Below, piece by piece: positions 49,583 to 58,274 of a stretch of 64,000 nt of DNA. A model generated the notes under the pieces. It was not told where the DNA came from, did not search any database, and saw only the letters and a list, made by a program, of their open reading frames with translations. The stretch covers positions 124,001-188,000 of the forward strand of contig NZ_CAJYPS010000034.1 of NCBI RefSeq assembly GCF_913777145.1, in the 5' to 3' direction. The first letter of the stretch is position 1. Every line of letters starts with the position of its first letter. Origin of the DNA: an uncultured Roseateles sp. Its GTDB lineage: Bacteria; Pseudomonadota; Gammaproteobacteria; Burkholderiales; Burkholderiaceae_C. The position numbers and the translations under genes are program-made.

Positions 49583-50899
49583 ATGACGGCGGTCCCTGCC
49601 CTGATGATCAGCGCCCCGGCCTCCGGCCAGGGCAAGACCAGCGTCACCGCCGCGATCGCGCGCGCCGAGGTCAGGCGCGGCCGCCGCGTGCGGGTGTTCA
49701 AGACCGGGCCGGACTATCTGGACCCCATGATCCTGGCGCGCGCCAGCGGCCAGCCGGTCTACCAGCTGGACCTCTTCATGGGCGGCCTGGCGCATTGCCA
49801 GGCGCTGCTGGCTGAAGCCGCGAATGAGGCCGACCTCATCCTGGTGGAGGGCGTGATGGGCCTGTTCGACGGCGAACCCAGCAGCGCCGACCTGGCCGCC
49901 GCCTTCGGCCTGCCGGTGCTGGCGGTGCTGGACGCGTCCGCCATGGCCCAGACCTTTGCGGCGCTGGCCACCGGCCTGGCACGCTTTCGGCCCGATGTGC
50001 GCGTGGCCGGCGTGGTGGCCAACCGCGTGGGCAGCGACTATCACGCGCAACTGGTGGCCGCGGGCCTGCCGCAAGACCTGCCCCTGGTCGCCGCGCTCAA
50101 GCGCCAGACCGAGCTGAGCCTGCCGGAGCGCCACCTGGGCCTGGTGCAGGCGCTGGAGCTGCCCGGGCTGGACGCCCAGCTCGACGCCTGGGCCGATGCC
50201 TGGGAGGCGGGCTGCGCGCTGGGCCAGGGCCTGGCGGCGGCAGCTGCACCCGTGCCGCTCACCGCCCCGCCCGCGGCGAACCTGGGCAAGCCGTTGGCAG
50301 GCCGGCGCATTGCGGTGGCAGACGACGCCTGCTTCTCCTTCATCTACCCCGCCAACCTGGACCTGCTGCGCCAGCTGGGCGCCGAGGTGCTGCGCTTCTC
50401 GCCGCTGGCGGGGCAAGACCTGCCCCCCTGCGACGCGCTGTGGCTGCCGGGCGGCTATCCCGAGCTGCATGCGCCCACGCTGCAGCAGCACGCGACGCTG
50501 TTCGCCGACCTGCGCGCCCACCTGGCCGCGGGCAAGCCGCTGCTGGCCGAATGCGGCGGCATGCTGGTGCTGCTGGACCGGCTCACCGACGTGGAGGGCA
50601 CGCACCACGCGATGGCCGGCCTGATGCCCGGCCAGGCGCAGCTGCAGCCGCGCCTGGCCGCGCTGGGCCTGCAGTCGCTGGCCTGGCCCGAGGGCGAGCT
50701 GCGCGGCCACAGCTTCCACTACTCCACGCTGAGCACGCCGCTGACGCCCACGGCCATCGCGCACAACCCCAATGCCGGCCGCACCGCCGAGCCGCTGTAC
50801 CTGCAGGGCTCGCTGCGCGCCAGCTATGTGCACCACTACTTCCCGTCCCACCCCCAGGCCGTCGCGGCCTTCTTCCTGAACGGCAACCGCCATGCTTGA
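49583..50899 (+). CDS. cobB: Cobyrinate a,c-diamide synthase
   Basis: 438 residues. The N-terminal P-loop ISAPASGQGKTSVTAAIARA is followed by TGPDYLDPMILARASG and VEGVMGLFDGEPSS. The C-terminal glutamine amidotransferase domain has the nucleophile in LLAECGGMLVLLDRL and the His of GHSFHYSTL. It amidates the a and c side chains of cobyrinate (CbiA/CobB) using glutamine and ATP. It overlaps the next gene by 8 bases. Corrin-ring genes are not in the window, so it may serve a pathway encoded elsewhere or precursor salvage. Confidence 0.93.
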   Translation: MTAVPALMISAPASGQGKTSVTAAIARAEVRRGRRVRVFKTGPDYLDPMILARASGQPVYQLDLFMGGLAHCQALLAEAANEADLILVEGVMGLFDGEPSSADLAAAFGLPVLAVLDASAMAQTFAALATGLARFRPDVRVAGVVANRVGSDYHAQLVAAGLPQDLPLVAALKRQTELSLPERHLGLVQALELPGLDAQLDAWADAWEAGCALGQGLAAAAAPVPLTAPPAANLGKPLAGRRIAVADDACFSFIYPANLDLLRQLGAEVLRFSPLAGQDLPPCDALWLPGGYPELHAPTLQQHATLFADLRAHLAAGKPLLAECGGMLVLLDRLTDVEGTHHAMAGLMPGQAQLQPRLAALGLQSLAWPEGELRGHSFHYSTLSTPLTPTAIAHNPNAGRTAEPLYLQGSLRASYVHHYFPSHPQAVAAFFLNGNRHA

Positions 50900-51350
50900 A
50901 ACCGGATTCGCCCACATCGCCCAGGCCCTGCTGTGGCCGGTGCTGGTGCTCGTCGCGCTGGGCTTCGTCTACGCGCTGTGGAGCGCAGGCGCCACGCTGA
51001 TGGAGGCACTGCAGCGCCGCCGCCCCGGCTACCGCGCGCTGCGCGTGACCGAGGGCGCCAGCCTGGAGTTGCTGGAGTTGCAGATCGTGCGCCAGCTGGA
51101 ACCCGCCCGGTTGCTGGGCCGGGTTGCGCCGCTGCTGGGCCTGATCGCCACCATGGTGCCGCTGGGCCCGGCGCTGCAGAGCGTGGCGGCCGGCCAAGGC
51201 CAGCAGGCGCTGGCGGTGTTCAGCTCGGCCTTCTCGGGCGTGGTGCTGGCGCTGGCGGCCGCCGCGCTTGCGCTGGTCGTGTACTCGGTGCGGCGCCGCT
51301 GGCTGCTGGCCGAGCTGCTGGCGATCAAGGCCGAGCAGGGCTGGTCATGA
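50892..51350 (+). CDS. MotA/TolQ/ExbB-like proton-channel protein in the cob operon
   Basis: 152 residues, shorter than ExbB or TolQ. Three hydrophobic stretches: LLWPVLVLVALGFVYALWSA, a middle LLGRVAPLLGLIATMVPLGP with the glycine/proline-rich pattern of MotA/TolQ/ExbB, and FSSAFSGVVLALAAAALALV. These proteins pair with an ExbD/TolR-like partner to use the proton gradient. Here the next gene (DUF2149) has an ExbD-like helix, and the one after is an exported CobN-like protein. The same trio occurs as HmuU/HmuV/HmuS in Bacteroidota heme uptake. Overlap of 8 bases with cobB indicates coupling. Confidence 0.82.
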   Translation: MLETGFAHIAQALLWPVLVLVALGFVYALWSAGATLMEALQRRRPGYRALRVTEGASLELLELQIVRQLEPARLLGRVAPLLGLIATMVPLGPALQSVAAGQGQQALAVFSSAFSGVVLALAAAALALVVYSVRRRWLLAELLAIKAEQGWS

Positions 51351-51673
51351 GCCGCCGTCTGAGCATCCTCGTCGAGGAGGACGACGACCCCATGCTGTCC
51401 GCGGTCAACCTGGTGGACGTGTTCCTGGTGCTGGTCGTGGCGCTGCTGACCGCGGTGGCGCTGCAGCAGCAGTCCCAGGCCAACGAGACGGTGATCCGCA
51501 ACCTCGGCCAACCGGGCATGGAGATCATCGTGCGCAAGGACGGCCAGGAGATCACCTACCGCGGCAACGGCGGCAGCGCCGAGGGCCAGGGCGAGCGCGC
51601 CGGCGTGGCCTACAAGATGAAGGACGGCTCCATCATCTACGTGCCGGAGGGCGGGGAAGCCGCCAAGCCATGA
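51347..51673 (+). CDS. DUF2149 protein, ExbD/TolR-like
   Basis: 108 residues from the ATG of an ATGA overlap. A short acidic N-terminus (LVEEDDDPM) leads into one membrane helix AVNLVDVFLVLVVALLTAV, in which Asp24 matches the position of the proton-carrying Asp of ExbD/TolR. A small periplasmic beta domain follows (MEIIVRKDGQEITYRGNGG). DUF2149 proteins are typically encoded beside CobN-like and ExbB-like genes. With the preceding gene it probably forms a proton-driven stator acting on the exported CobN-like protein. Confidence 0.82.
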   Translation: MSRRLSILVEEDDDPMLSAVNLVDVFLVLVVALLTAVALQQQSQANETVIRNLGQPGMEIIVRKDGQEITYRGNGGSAEGQGERAGVAYKMKDGSIIYVPEGGEAAKP

Positions 51674-54600
51674 GCCTGCTGCACCGGCTGGCCCGCGGCC
51701 TGGCGGCGGCGGCGCTGTGCGCGCCGCTGCTGGCCGGCGCGGCCCAGCGCCTGCTCTTCCTCAGCGTGGACATCACGCCCGCCGCCAAGCACGCGATGCT
51801 GGCGCGCGAGGGCCGCGCGGCCGGGCTGGAGGTGCAGTCGCTGGAGTACCCGCTGCGCGGCGCGGCGCTCGCGCAAGACCCGGCCCTGGATGCGGCGCTG
51901 CGCCGGGCCGACCTGGTCTGGATAGACGCGCCCCACCCCACGGCCGAGGCCCGCCTGCACCAGATCGCCGACGCCGCACTGGCGCGCGCCGCCAAGCCCG
52001 CGACCCGTGTGCTGTGGATTCCGGCCGGCGAGCCCGCCGCGGGCGACCTGAGCCTGCGCGCCTACCTGCAGGCCGGCGGCCCGGCCAACACGCGCGCCGC
52101 CTTTGCGCTGGCGCGTGCCCAGCTGGCCGGCCAGCCCGCCCCCGCGCTGGCGCCGCCGCTGCTGATTCCGCAGCGCGGCATCTACGCTCCCGGCGCGCCG
52201 CGGCTGTTTGCCGATGCGGCCGAGTTCCGCGCCTGGGCGCGGCAGCAGGGCCTGACGGGCGAGCCGGTGGCGCTGCTGCTGCACCGCTACCACTTCGTGC
52301 AGGGCAACACCGAGTGGCTGGACCAGTGGCTGGCGATGTTCCGCCGGCAGGGGTTGCTGACCTATGCGGCCTTCAGCAGCCAGCTGGGCGACCAGCCGCT
52401 CAACGCGCTGCTGGCGCCGGGCGGCACGCTGCAGGCCCGCGTCATCGTGAACCACAGCCTGCTGCCCCAGGGCGCCAGCCTGCAGCCCACCTTCGAGCGC
52501 TGGGGCGTGCCGGTGCTGCAGACCCAGCCCTACCGCCAGGACGACGCCGCCGCCTGGGCCGCCAGCGAGACCGGCCTGGCCCAGGCCGACATCCCGTTCT
52601 ACTTCGCGCAGCCCGAGGCCGCCGGGCTGATCGACCCGGTGGTCGTGCTGGCCCACCCCAGGCGCGGCGAGCCCGAGCTGATCGCGCGCCAGGCCGCCAG
52701 CGTGGCGGCCAAGGCGGCGCGCTGGGTCGCGCTGCAGACCAAGCCCCATGCGGACAAGCGCCTGGTGGCCTTCGTCTACAACTACCCGCCGGGCGGCAGC
52801 AACTTCGGCGCCTCCTTCCTGAACGTGCCGCGCAGCCTGGCGCGCGTGAGCCAGGGCCTGCAGGACGCCGGCTATGCGGTGACGCCGCGCGCTGAAGGCG
52901 AGTGGATCGCCGAGCTCAAGCCGCTGCTGTCGGCCTACTACCCCGGCACCGACCTGCGCGCGCTGCTGCAGGCCGGCCAGGCCGAGGCGCTGCCGCTGGC
53001 GCGCTACCAGGCCTGGTTCGACAGCCTGCCCGCCGCGGTGCGCGAGCCCATACTCGCGCGCTGGGGCGCACCGGCCAGCAGCCGCTATGTGCAGACCTGG
53101 CAGGGCCAGCCGGTGTTCGTGATTCCGCGCCTGCGGGCCGGCGCGCTGACCGTGCTGCCGCAGCCGCCGCGCGAGGAGACGCTGCGCAACGGGCAGGACC
53201 CCTTCATGCACCGCAGCAAGACGCCGCTGTCCCACCACTACCTGGCCACCTATCTGTGGGCACGCGATGCGGACGCGGTGATCCACTTCGGCACCCATGG
53301 CACGCAGGAGTGGGCGCCGGGCAAGCTGCGCGGCCCCGACGTGCTGGACCCGGTGTGGCTGCCGCTGGGCGACGTGCCGGTGATCTACCCCTACATCGTC
53401 GACAACCTCGGCGAGGCGCTGACCGCCAAGCGCCGCGGCCGCGCGCTGATGGTCAGCCACCGCACGCCCAGCTTCGCGCCGGCCGGCTTCAATGCGCAGA
53501 TGGCCACCATGCACGAGCTGATGCACGAGTGGGAGACCGTGGACCCCGGCCCCACGCGCCAGGGGCTGGAGCGGCAGATGATCCAGCAGTTCGTGGAGCA
53601 CAACCTCCACCGCGACCTGGGCTGGACCACCGAGCAGATCGCGGCCAACTTTGCCGGCTTCCTGGAGCTGCTCCACCCCTGGCTGGACCGGCTCGCGCAG
53701 AGCTCCCAGCCCCAGGGCCTGGCGGTGTTCGGCGTGGTGCCGGACGAGGCCCAGCGCCGCGGCTCCCTCCTGCAGTTACTGCGCGTGCCGCTGATCGAGG
53801 CGCTGGGCGAGGACATCGACGAGGCCTTCTTGATCAACCACGAGGGCGTGGCCCGTGCGCGGCCGGCACGCTGGCTGGATGTCGCGCTGACCGACGCCGA
53901 GGCCGCCAGCCATCTGGACCTGCGGCCCTCGGCCTGCATCGCCGCCGGCGCGGCCGCAGCCGCGTCGGCCGCGTCCGCGGTGGCGGCCGAGCTGCGGCAT
54001 GCGGCCTCGGCGCCGGCCGGTGCGGCCAGCGCCCCGCTGGTCAGCTGCGGCGACGGCTTCGTGCCCAACCGCGCGGCGCGCAAGCCGATCGACAGCGCGG
54101 CGCTGTACCAGCTGGCGCTGCGCGCGCAGCAGATGTGGGCCCGCCTGGCCATCGAGGGCGAGATGCCGGGCCTGCTGCGCGCGCTCGACGGCCGCTTCAT
54201 CCCCGCGGCCTATGGCGGCGACCTGCTGCGCAATCCCGAGAGCCTGCCCACCGGCCGCAACCTCACCGGCCTGGACCCCAACCGCCTGCCCACCCGCCAG
54301 GCCTATGAGGCCGCGCAGTCCCTCTTCAAGCGCTGGTATGCCGAGCAGGCCCAGGGCGGCCGTGCGCCGCAGCGGCTGGCGCTGTCGCTGTGGGCCGGCG
54401 AGACGCTGCGCCACCAGGGCGTGATGGAGGCCCAGGCGCTGGTGGCTCTTGGCGCCATCCCGGTGTGGGACACCAGCGGCCGCCCCACGGCCATCAAGCT
54501 GCTGAGCCCGCAGGAGCTGGGCCGGCAGCGGGTGGACGTGCTGCTGTCCGTCACCGGCTCCTACCGCGACCAGTTCCCCGCGCTGATGAAGCTGCTGGAC

Positions 54601-55794
54601 CAGGCCGTGGCGGCCGCCGGCGCGGCCGAGGCGGACAACGCGATTGCGCGCAACAACCGCGCCGTCGAGGGCGAGCTGCGCCGTGCCGGCGTGAAGCCCG
54701 CGCAGGCCAAGGCGCTGTCGCTGGCCCGCGTGTTCGGCAACCCGGCGGGCGACTACGGCACCGGCATCGCCGACGCGGTGCAGAGCGACGGCCTGCGCAG
54801 CAAGAACGGCCAGACCGACCCGCGCCTGGGCCAGCTGTTTCTGAGCAGCATGAGCCAGCCCTATGTGGACGGCGAGCCGCTGGCCGTGCCGCCCGCGCAG
54901 GCCCAGCAGGCGCTGGGCGCCCACCTGCGCCACACCGATGCGGCGCTGATGTCGCGCAGCAGCCACCTCTACGCAATGGTCAGCAGCGACGACCCCTTCC
55001 AGTACCTGGGCGGCCTGGCCGCCGCGGCCAGGGTGGCGGGCAAGACCGGCGACATCTCGCTGCATGTGAGCCAGCTGCAGGACGCGGCCGAGCAGCACAC
55101 CGAGACCGCCGCCCAGGCCATCGCGCTGGAGATGCAGACCCGCTACCTGCACCCCGGCTGGCTCAAGGCGCAGCAGGCCGAGGGCTGGGCCGGCGCGCTG
55201 CAGGTGCTCAAGGCCGTGCAGTACAGCTTTGGCTGGCAGCACATCGCGCCGGGCACGGTGCGCGCCGACCACTGGCAGAGCTTCTACGACGTGCTGGTGA
55301 AGGACAAGCACAAGCTGGGCGTGCCCGAGTGGCTCAAGCAGAACCCGCAGGCCTATGCGCAGGCGCTGGAGCGCCTGGTGCAGGCCGACCGCCTGGGCTA
55401 CTGGCAACCCGACCGCGCGACCCGCCAGCAACTCGCGTCCCTCTACCGCGAGCTGACCGCGGCCGCGCCGCTGAACAACGAGCTGGCCGGCGTGCGGCGT
55501 TGGACCGCCGAGCAGTTGCCGCAGGCCGTGCCGGCCACCATGCTGCCCGCGGCCCGCCAGGCGGCGGCCCGGCCCAAGCCCAGCGCCCAGGCCCCGGCCG
55601 AACCGACGCTGCGCGGCCTGGCGCTGCAACGCGTGCCCGACGCCCCGCGCCCCGCGCCACCGAGCGCCGCGCAGCGGCAGCTGGAGCAGGCGCTGGCCTG
55701 GACGCTGATGGCGCTGCTGATGAGCGCCGGCGCGGTATGGCAGGCGCGGCGCCGCTCCGCTCAGCCCCTCGATCCGGAGCCCGCCCATGGCTGA
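51670..55794 (+). CDS. Exported, membrane-anchored CobN/HmuS-like chelatase-family protein
   Basis: 1374 residues from the ATG of an ATGA overlap. Unlike cytoplasmic CobN it has an N-terminal signal peptide (RLARGLAAAALCAPLLAGAA) and a C-terminal membrane helix near 1343-1360 followed by basic residues (QARRRS), so the large domain should face the periplasm. The CobN/ChlH core is present, with IHFGTHGTQEWAPGKLRGPD at 538-557 and STYRDQFPAL-type sequence TGSYRDQFPALMKLLDQAV further on. Residues 755-798 are an Ala/Ser-rich linker insertion. No CobS/CobT AAA partners are encoded here. It may insert or remove metal in a corrinoid or other tetrapyrrole; the direction is unknown. Confidence 0.85.
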   Translation: MSLLHRLARGLAAAALCAPLLAGAAQRLLFLSVDITPAAKHAMLAREGRAAGLEVQSLEYPLRGAALAQDPALDAALRRADLVWIDAPHPTAEARLHQIADAALARAAKPATRVLWIPAGEPAAGDLSLRAYLQAGGPANTRAAFALARAQLAGQPAPALAPPLLIPQRGIYAPGAPRLFADAAEFRAWARQQGLTGEPVALLLHRYHFVQGNTEWLDQWLAMFRRQGLLTYAAFSSQLGDQPLNALLAPGGTLQARVIVNHSLLPQGASLQPTFERWGVPVLQTQPYRQDDAAAWAASETGLAQADIPFYFAQPEAAGLIDPVVVLAHPRRGEPELIARQAASVAAKAARWVALQTKPHADKRLVAFVYNYPPGGSNFGASFLNVPRSLARVSQGLQDAGYAVTPRAEGEWIAELKPLLSAYYPGTDLRALLQAGQAEALPLARYQAWFDSLPAAVREPILARWGAPASSRYVQTWQGQPVFVIPRLRAGALTVLPQPPREETLRNGQDPFMHRSKTPLSHHYLATYLWARDADAVIHFGTHGTQEWAPGKLRGPDVLDPVWLPLGDVPVIYPYIVDNLGEALTAKRRGRALMVSHRTPSFAPAGFNAQMATMHELMHEWETVDPGPTRQGLERQMIQQFVEHNLHRDLGWTTEQIAANFAGFLELLHPWLDRLAQSSQPQGLAVFGVVPDEAQRRGSLLQLLRVPLIEALGEDIDEAFLINHEGVARARPARWLDVALTDAEAASHLDLRPSACIAAGAAAAASAASAVAAELRHAASAPAGAASAPLVSCGDGFVPNRAARKPIDSAALYQLALRAQQMWARLAIEGEMPGLLRALDGRFIPAAYGGDLLRNPESLPTGRNLTGLDPNRLPTRQAYEAAQSLFKRWYAEQAQGGRAPQRLALSLWAGETLRHQGVMEAQALVALGAIPVWDTSGRPTAIKLLSPQELGRQRVDVLLSVTGSYRDQFPALMKLLDQAVAAAGAAEADNAIARNNRAVEGELRRAGVKPAQAKALSLARVFGNPAGDYGTGIADAVQSDGLRSKNGQTDPRLGQLFLSSMSQPYVDGEPLAVPPAQAQQALGAHLRHTDAALMSRSSHLYAMVSSDDPFQYLGGLAAAARVAGKTGDISLHVSQLQDAAEQHTETAAQAIALEMQTRYLHPGWLKAQQAEGWAGALQVLKAVQYSFGWQHIAPGTVRADHWQSFYDVLVKDKHKLGVPEWLKQNPQAYAQALERLVQADRLGYWQPDRATRQQLASLYRELTAAAPLNNELAGVRRWTAEQLPQAVPATMLPAARQAAARPKPSAQAPAEPTLRGLALQRVPDAPRPAPPSAAQRQLEQALAWTLMALLMSAGAVWQARRRSAQPLDPEPAHG

Positions 55795-56437
55795 GCCCGT
55801 CTTCAGCGCCACCGAGCGCGATGCGATCTACCGCGTGATCGCGCAGCGCCGCGATGTGCGCCACTTCCAGCCCTCGCCGCCGCTGCCCGACGAGCAGCTG
55901 CAGCGCCTGCTGCAGGCAGCTCACCAGGCGCCTTCGGTGGGCCTGATGCAGCCCTGGCGCTTCATGCGCCTGAGCACGCCGGCCTGGCGCGAACGCCTCG
56001 CGCCGCTGGTGGAAGCCGAGCGCCAGGCCACGGCCCAGGCGCTGGACGAGCGCGCGGCCGAGTTCCTGAAGCTCAAGGTCGAGGGCCTCAGGGACTGCGC
56101 CGAGCTGCTGGCCGTCGTCGTCGCGCCGGACGACGGCACGGTGTTCGGCCGCCGCACGCTGCCGCGCGAGATGGCCTGGTGCTCCACCGCCTGCGCGGTG
56201 CAGAACCTGTGGCTGGCCGCGCGGGCCGAGAACCTGGGCCTGGGCTGGGTGTCCATGTTCGACCCGGCCGCGCTGGCCCGGCTGCTGCGGCTGCCGGCCG
56301 GCGCCGAGCCCCTGGGCCTGCTGTGCCTGGGCCCGGTGCCGGCCTTCTACGAACGGCCCATGCTGGAAGAATGCGGCTGGCGCCAGCGTCGGCCCCTGAA
56401 CGAACTGCTGATGGAGAGCCCCGACGATGGAGATTGA
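55787..56437 (+). CDS. bluB: 5,6-dimethylbenzimidazole synthase BluB
   Basis: 216 residues with an 8-base overlap to the CobN-like gene. A nitroreductase-fold flavoprotein: [58 protein letters not shown] and LGWVSMFDP are BluB motifs. It cannibalises FMNH2 with oxygen to make the lower ligand DMB. With cobT downstream this gives a complete lower-ligand branch. The strain therefore probably makes true cobalamin aerobically. Confidence 0.93.
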   Translation: MAEPVFSATERDAIYRVIAQRRDVRHFQPSPPLPDEQLQRLLQAAHQAPSVGLMQPWRFMRLSTPAWRERLAPLVEAERQATAQALDERAAEFLKLKVEGLRDCAELLAVVVAPDDGTVFGRRTLPREMAWCSTACAVQNLWLAARAENLGLGWVSMFDPAALARLLRLPAGAEPLGLLCLGPVPAFYERPMLEECGWRQRRPLNELLMESPDDGD

Positions 56438-56996
56438 ACAACCCCCGGTGAACCGCGAACGCGTGGTGCCCACGGCCGAGCGCCGCGGCCTCATCCTCGT
56501 GCACACCGGCGACGGCAAGGGCAAGAGCACGGCTGCCTTCGGCCTGGCACTGCGGGCGCATGGCCGCGGCAAGCCGGTGCTGATCTACCAGTTCATGAAG
56601 GTGCCCAGCGCACGCTTCGGCGAGCACCGGCTGTTCGAGCAGCTGGGCGTGCCCATCGTGGGCCTGGGCGACGGCTTCTCGTGGAAGAGCAAGGACCTGG
56701 AGCATTCCGCGCAGCTGGCCCGCGAGGGCTGGGCACGCGCCGAGGCCAGCATCCGGGCCGGTGAGCATTTCCTGGTCGTGCTGGACGAGATCATGTACCC
56801 GCTGCGCTACGGCTGGATCCCGCTGGAGCCCGTGCTGGCCTGCCTGCGCGAGCGCCCCGGCCATGTGCATGTGGTGCTGACCGGCCGCAACGCGCCGGAC
56901 GAACTGGTGGCGCTGGCCGACACCGTGACCGAGATGAAGCTGGTGAAGCACCACTACCAGGCCGGTGTGCCGGCCCAACGAGGAATCGAAGATTGA
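56427..56996 (+). CDS. cobO: Cob(I)yrinic acid a,c-diamide adenosyltransferase
   Basis: 189 residues, overlapping bluB by 11 bases. P-loop [54 protein letters not shown] and [20 protein letters not shown] are hallmark CobO/BtuR/CobA sequences. It transfers the adenosyl group of ATP to Co(I) corrinoids. It provides the adenosylated form needed by CobQ and CbiB. Confidence 0.95.
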   Translation: MEIEQPPVNRERVVPTAERRGLILVHTGDGKGKSTAAFGLALRAHGRGKPVLIYQFMKVPSARFGEHRLFEQLGVPIVGLGDGFSWKSKDLEHSAQLAREGWARAEASIRAGEHFLVVLDEIMYPLRYGWIPLEPVLACLRERPGHVHVVLTGRNAPDELVALADTVTEMKLVKHHYQAGVPAQRGIED

Positions 56997-57328
56997 GCAC
57001 CCTCACCATCTGCACCACCTGCGCCGACGGCCAGGGTCAGGCCTTGCTGGAGGCCGTGGAGAACGAGGCGCTGACGCGCGACTGCACGCTGCCCATACGC
57101 GGCCAGGCCTGCCTGGCCGCCTGCAAGCAGAGCTGCAGCGCCGCGCTGCAGGGCGCCGGCAAGCACAGCTATGTGTGGGGCCAGCTGACGCCCGACGCCG
57201 ACTGCGTGGACGCGCTGCTGGCCGTGGCGGCCGAGCATGCGGAGCCGGGCGACGGCCTGCTGGCCTGGGCGCGCCGGCCCGAGCGGCTCAAGCGCGGCCT
57301 GATCGCACGCCTGCCGCCGCTGGGCTGA
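56993..57328 (+). CDS. DUF1636 family small cysteine-rich protein
   Basis: 111 residues from a TTG start in a TTGA overlap with cobO, preceded by GAGGAA. It has N-terminal cysteines CTTC and a second set in CLAACKQSC, followed by a short AARP-type helical end. The spacing is that of DUF1636 proteins, which resemble thioredoxin-like ferredoxins and often occur in cobalamin gene clusters. A role in electron transfer or metal handling, for example in reducing cobalt for CobO, is plausible but unproven. Confidence 0.8.
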   Translation: MSTLTICTTCADGQGQALLEAVENEALTRDCTLPIRGQACLAACKQSCSAALQGAGKHSYVWGQLTPDADCVDALLAVAAEHAEPGDGLLAWARRPERLKRGLIARLPPLG

Positions 57329-57341
57329 GGCGCGGGTCACG

Positions 57342-58274
57342 ATGCTGAGCCTCGCGCTGCCCCTGGCCATGGCCGTGGCCCTGTGGGTGGATCGCCGCTT
57401 CGGCGAGCCGCCCACCTGGGCCCACCCGGTGGTGGCCATGGGCCGCTACCTGGGCCTGTTCCGGCTGCAGCGCCTGCCCGCGCCGCTGGCCTTCGTGGGC
57501 GGCGCGCTGGCCTGGGCGCTGGGCGCGGTGGCGGTGGCGCTGATCGCCGCCTGGCTGCAGGGCTGGCTCTGGCTGCAACTGCAGCCGGCGGCTGCGCCGT
57601 GGCGCATGGCGGCTCTGGCCGGGCTGCTGGGCCTGCTGCTCAAGCCGCTGCTGGCCTGGCGCATGCTGGCCGACGAGGTGGCCGCGGTGGAGGCCGCGCT
57701 GGCCGAGTCGCTGGACGCCGGCCGCGCGCGGCTGGCCCGGCTGGTGAGCCGGGATGTGAGCGCGCTGAGCGAGGCCGAAGTGCGCGAGGCCGCCATCGAG
57801 ACGCTGGCCGAGAACCTCAACGACTCGGTGATCGCACCGCTGTTCTGGTTCGCGCTCGCCGGCCTGCCGGGCGCGGCGGTCTACCGCTTCGCCAACACGG
57901 CCGACGCGATGTGGGGCTATCGCGACGAGCGCGAATGGTCTGGCAAATGGGCGGCCCGCGCGGACGATGTGCTGAGCTGGCTGCCGGCCCGCCTCACCGC
58001 GCTGGCGCTGCTGGGGCCGCGTCTGGGCCTGCTGCCGGCGCTGTGGCGCGAATCCGGCCGCACGCCCTCGCCCAATGGCGGCTGGCCCATGGCCGCCGCG
58101 GCGCTGTGCCTGGGCCTGAGCCTGGCCAAGCCTGGCGTCTACCGGCTCAACGCCGGCGGCCGAGCGCCGCAAGCGCAAGACCTGACCCGCGCGCTGGCGC
58201 TGTGCCGCCGCGGCCTGCTGGCGGGCTCGGCCGCACTGGCGCTGCTGGCCTGGGCGCTGAGGAGCGGCACATGA
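57342..58274 (+). CDS. cbiB: Adenosylcobinamide-phosphate synthase CbiB
   Basis: 310 residues, with several membrane helices. Conserved blocks: WVDRRFGEPPTWAHPVVAMG, SRDVSALSEAEVREAAIETL, AENLNDSVIAPLFWFALAGL, YRFANTADAMWGYR and GRTPSPNGGWPMAAAALCLG. It joins the aminopropanol phosphate (from the CobC-type decarboxylase) to adenosylcobyric acid. It overlaps the downstream gene as ATGA. It is also named CobD in the aerobic-pathway nomenclature. Confidence 0.94.
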   Translation: MLSLALPLAMAVALWVDRRFGEPPTWAHPVVAMGRYLGLFRLQRLPAPLAFVGGALAWALGAVAVALIAAWLQGWLWLQLQPAAAPWRMAALAGLLGLLLKPLLAWRMLADEVAAVEAALAESLDAGRARLARLVSRDVSALSEAEVREAAIETLAENLNDSVIAPLFWFALAGLPGAAVYRFANTADAMWGYRDEREWSGKWAARADDVLSWLPARLTALALLGPRLGLLPALWRESGRTPSPNGGWPMAAAALCLGLSLAKPGVYRLNAGGRAPQAQDLTRALALCRRGLLAGSAALALLAWALRSGT

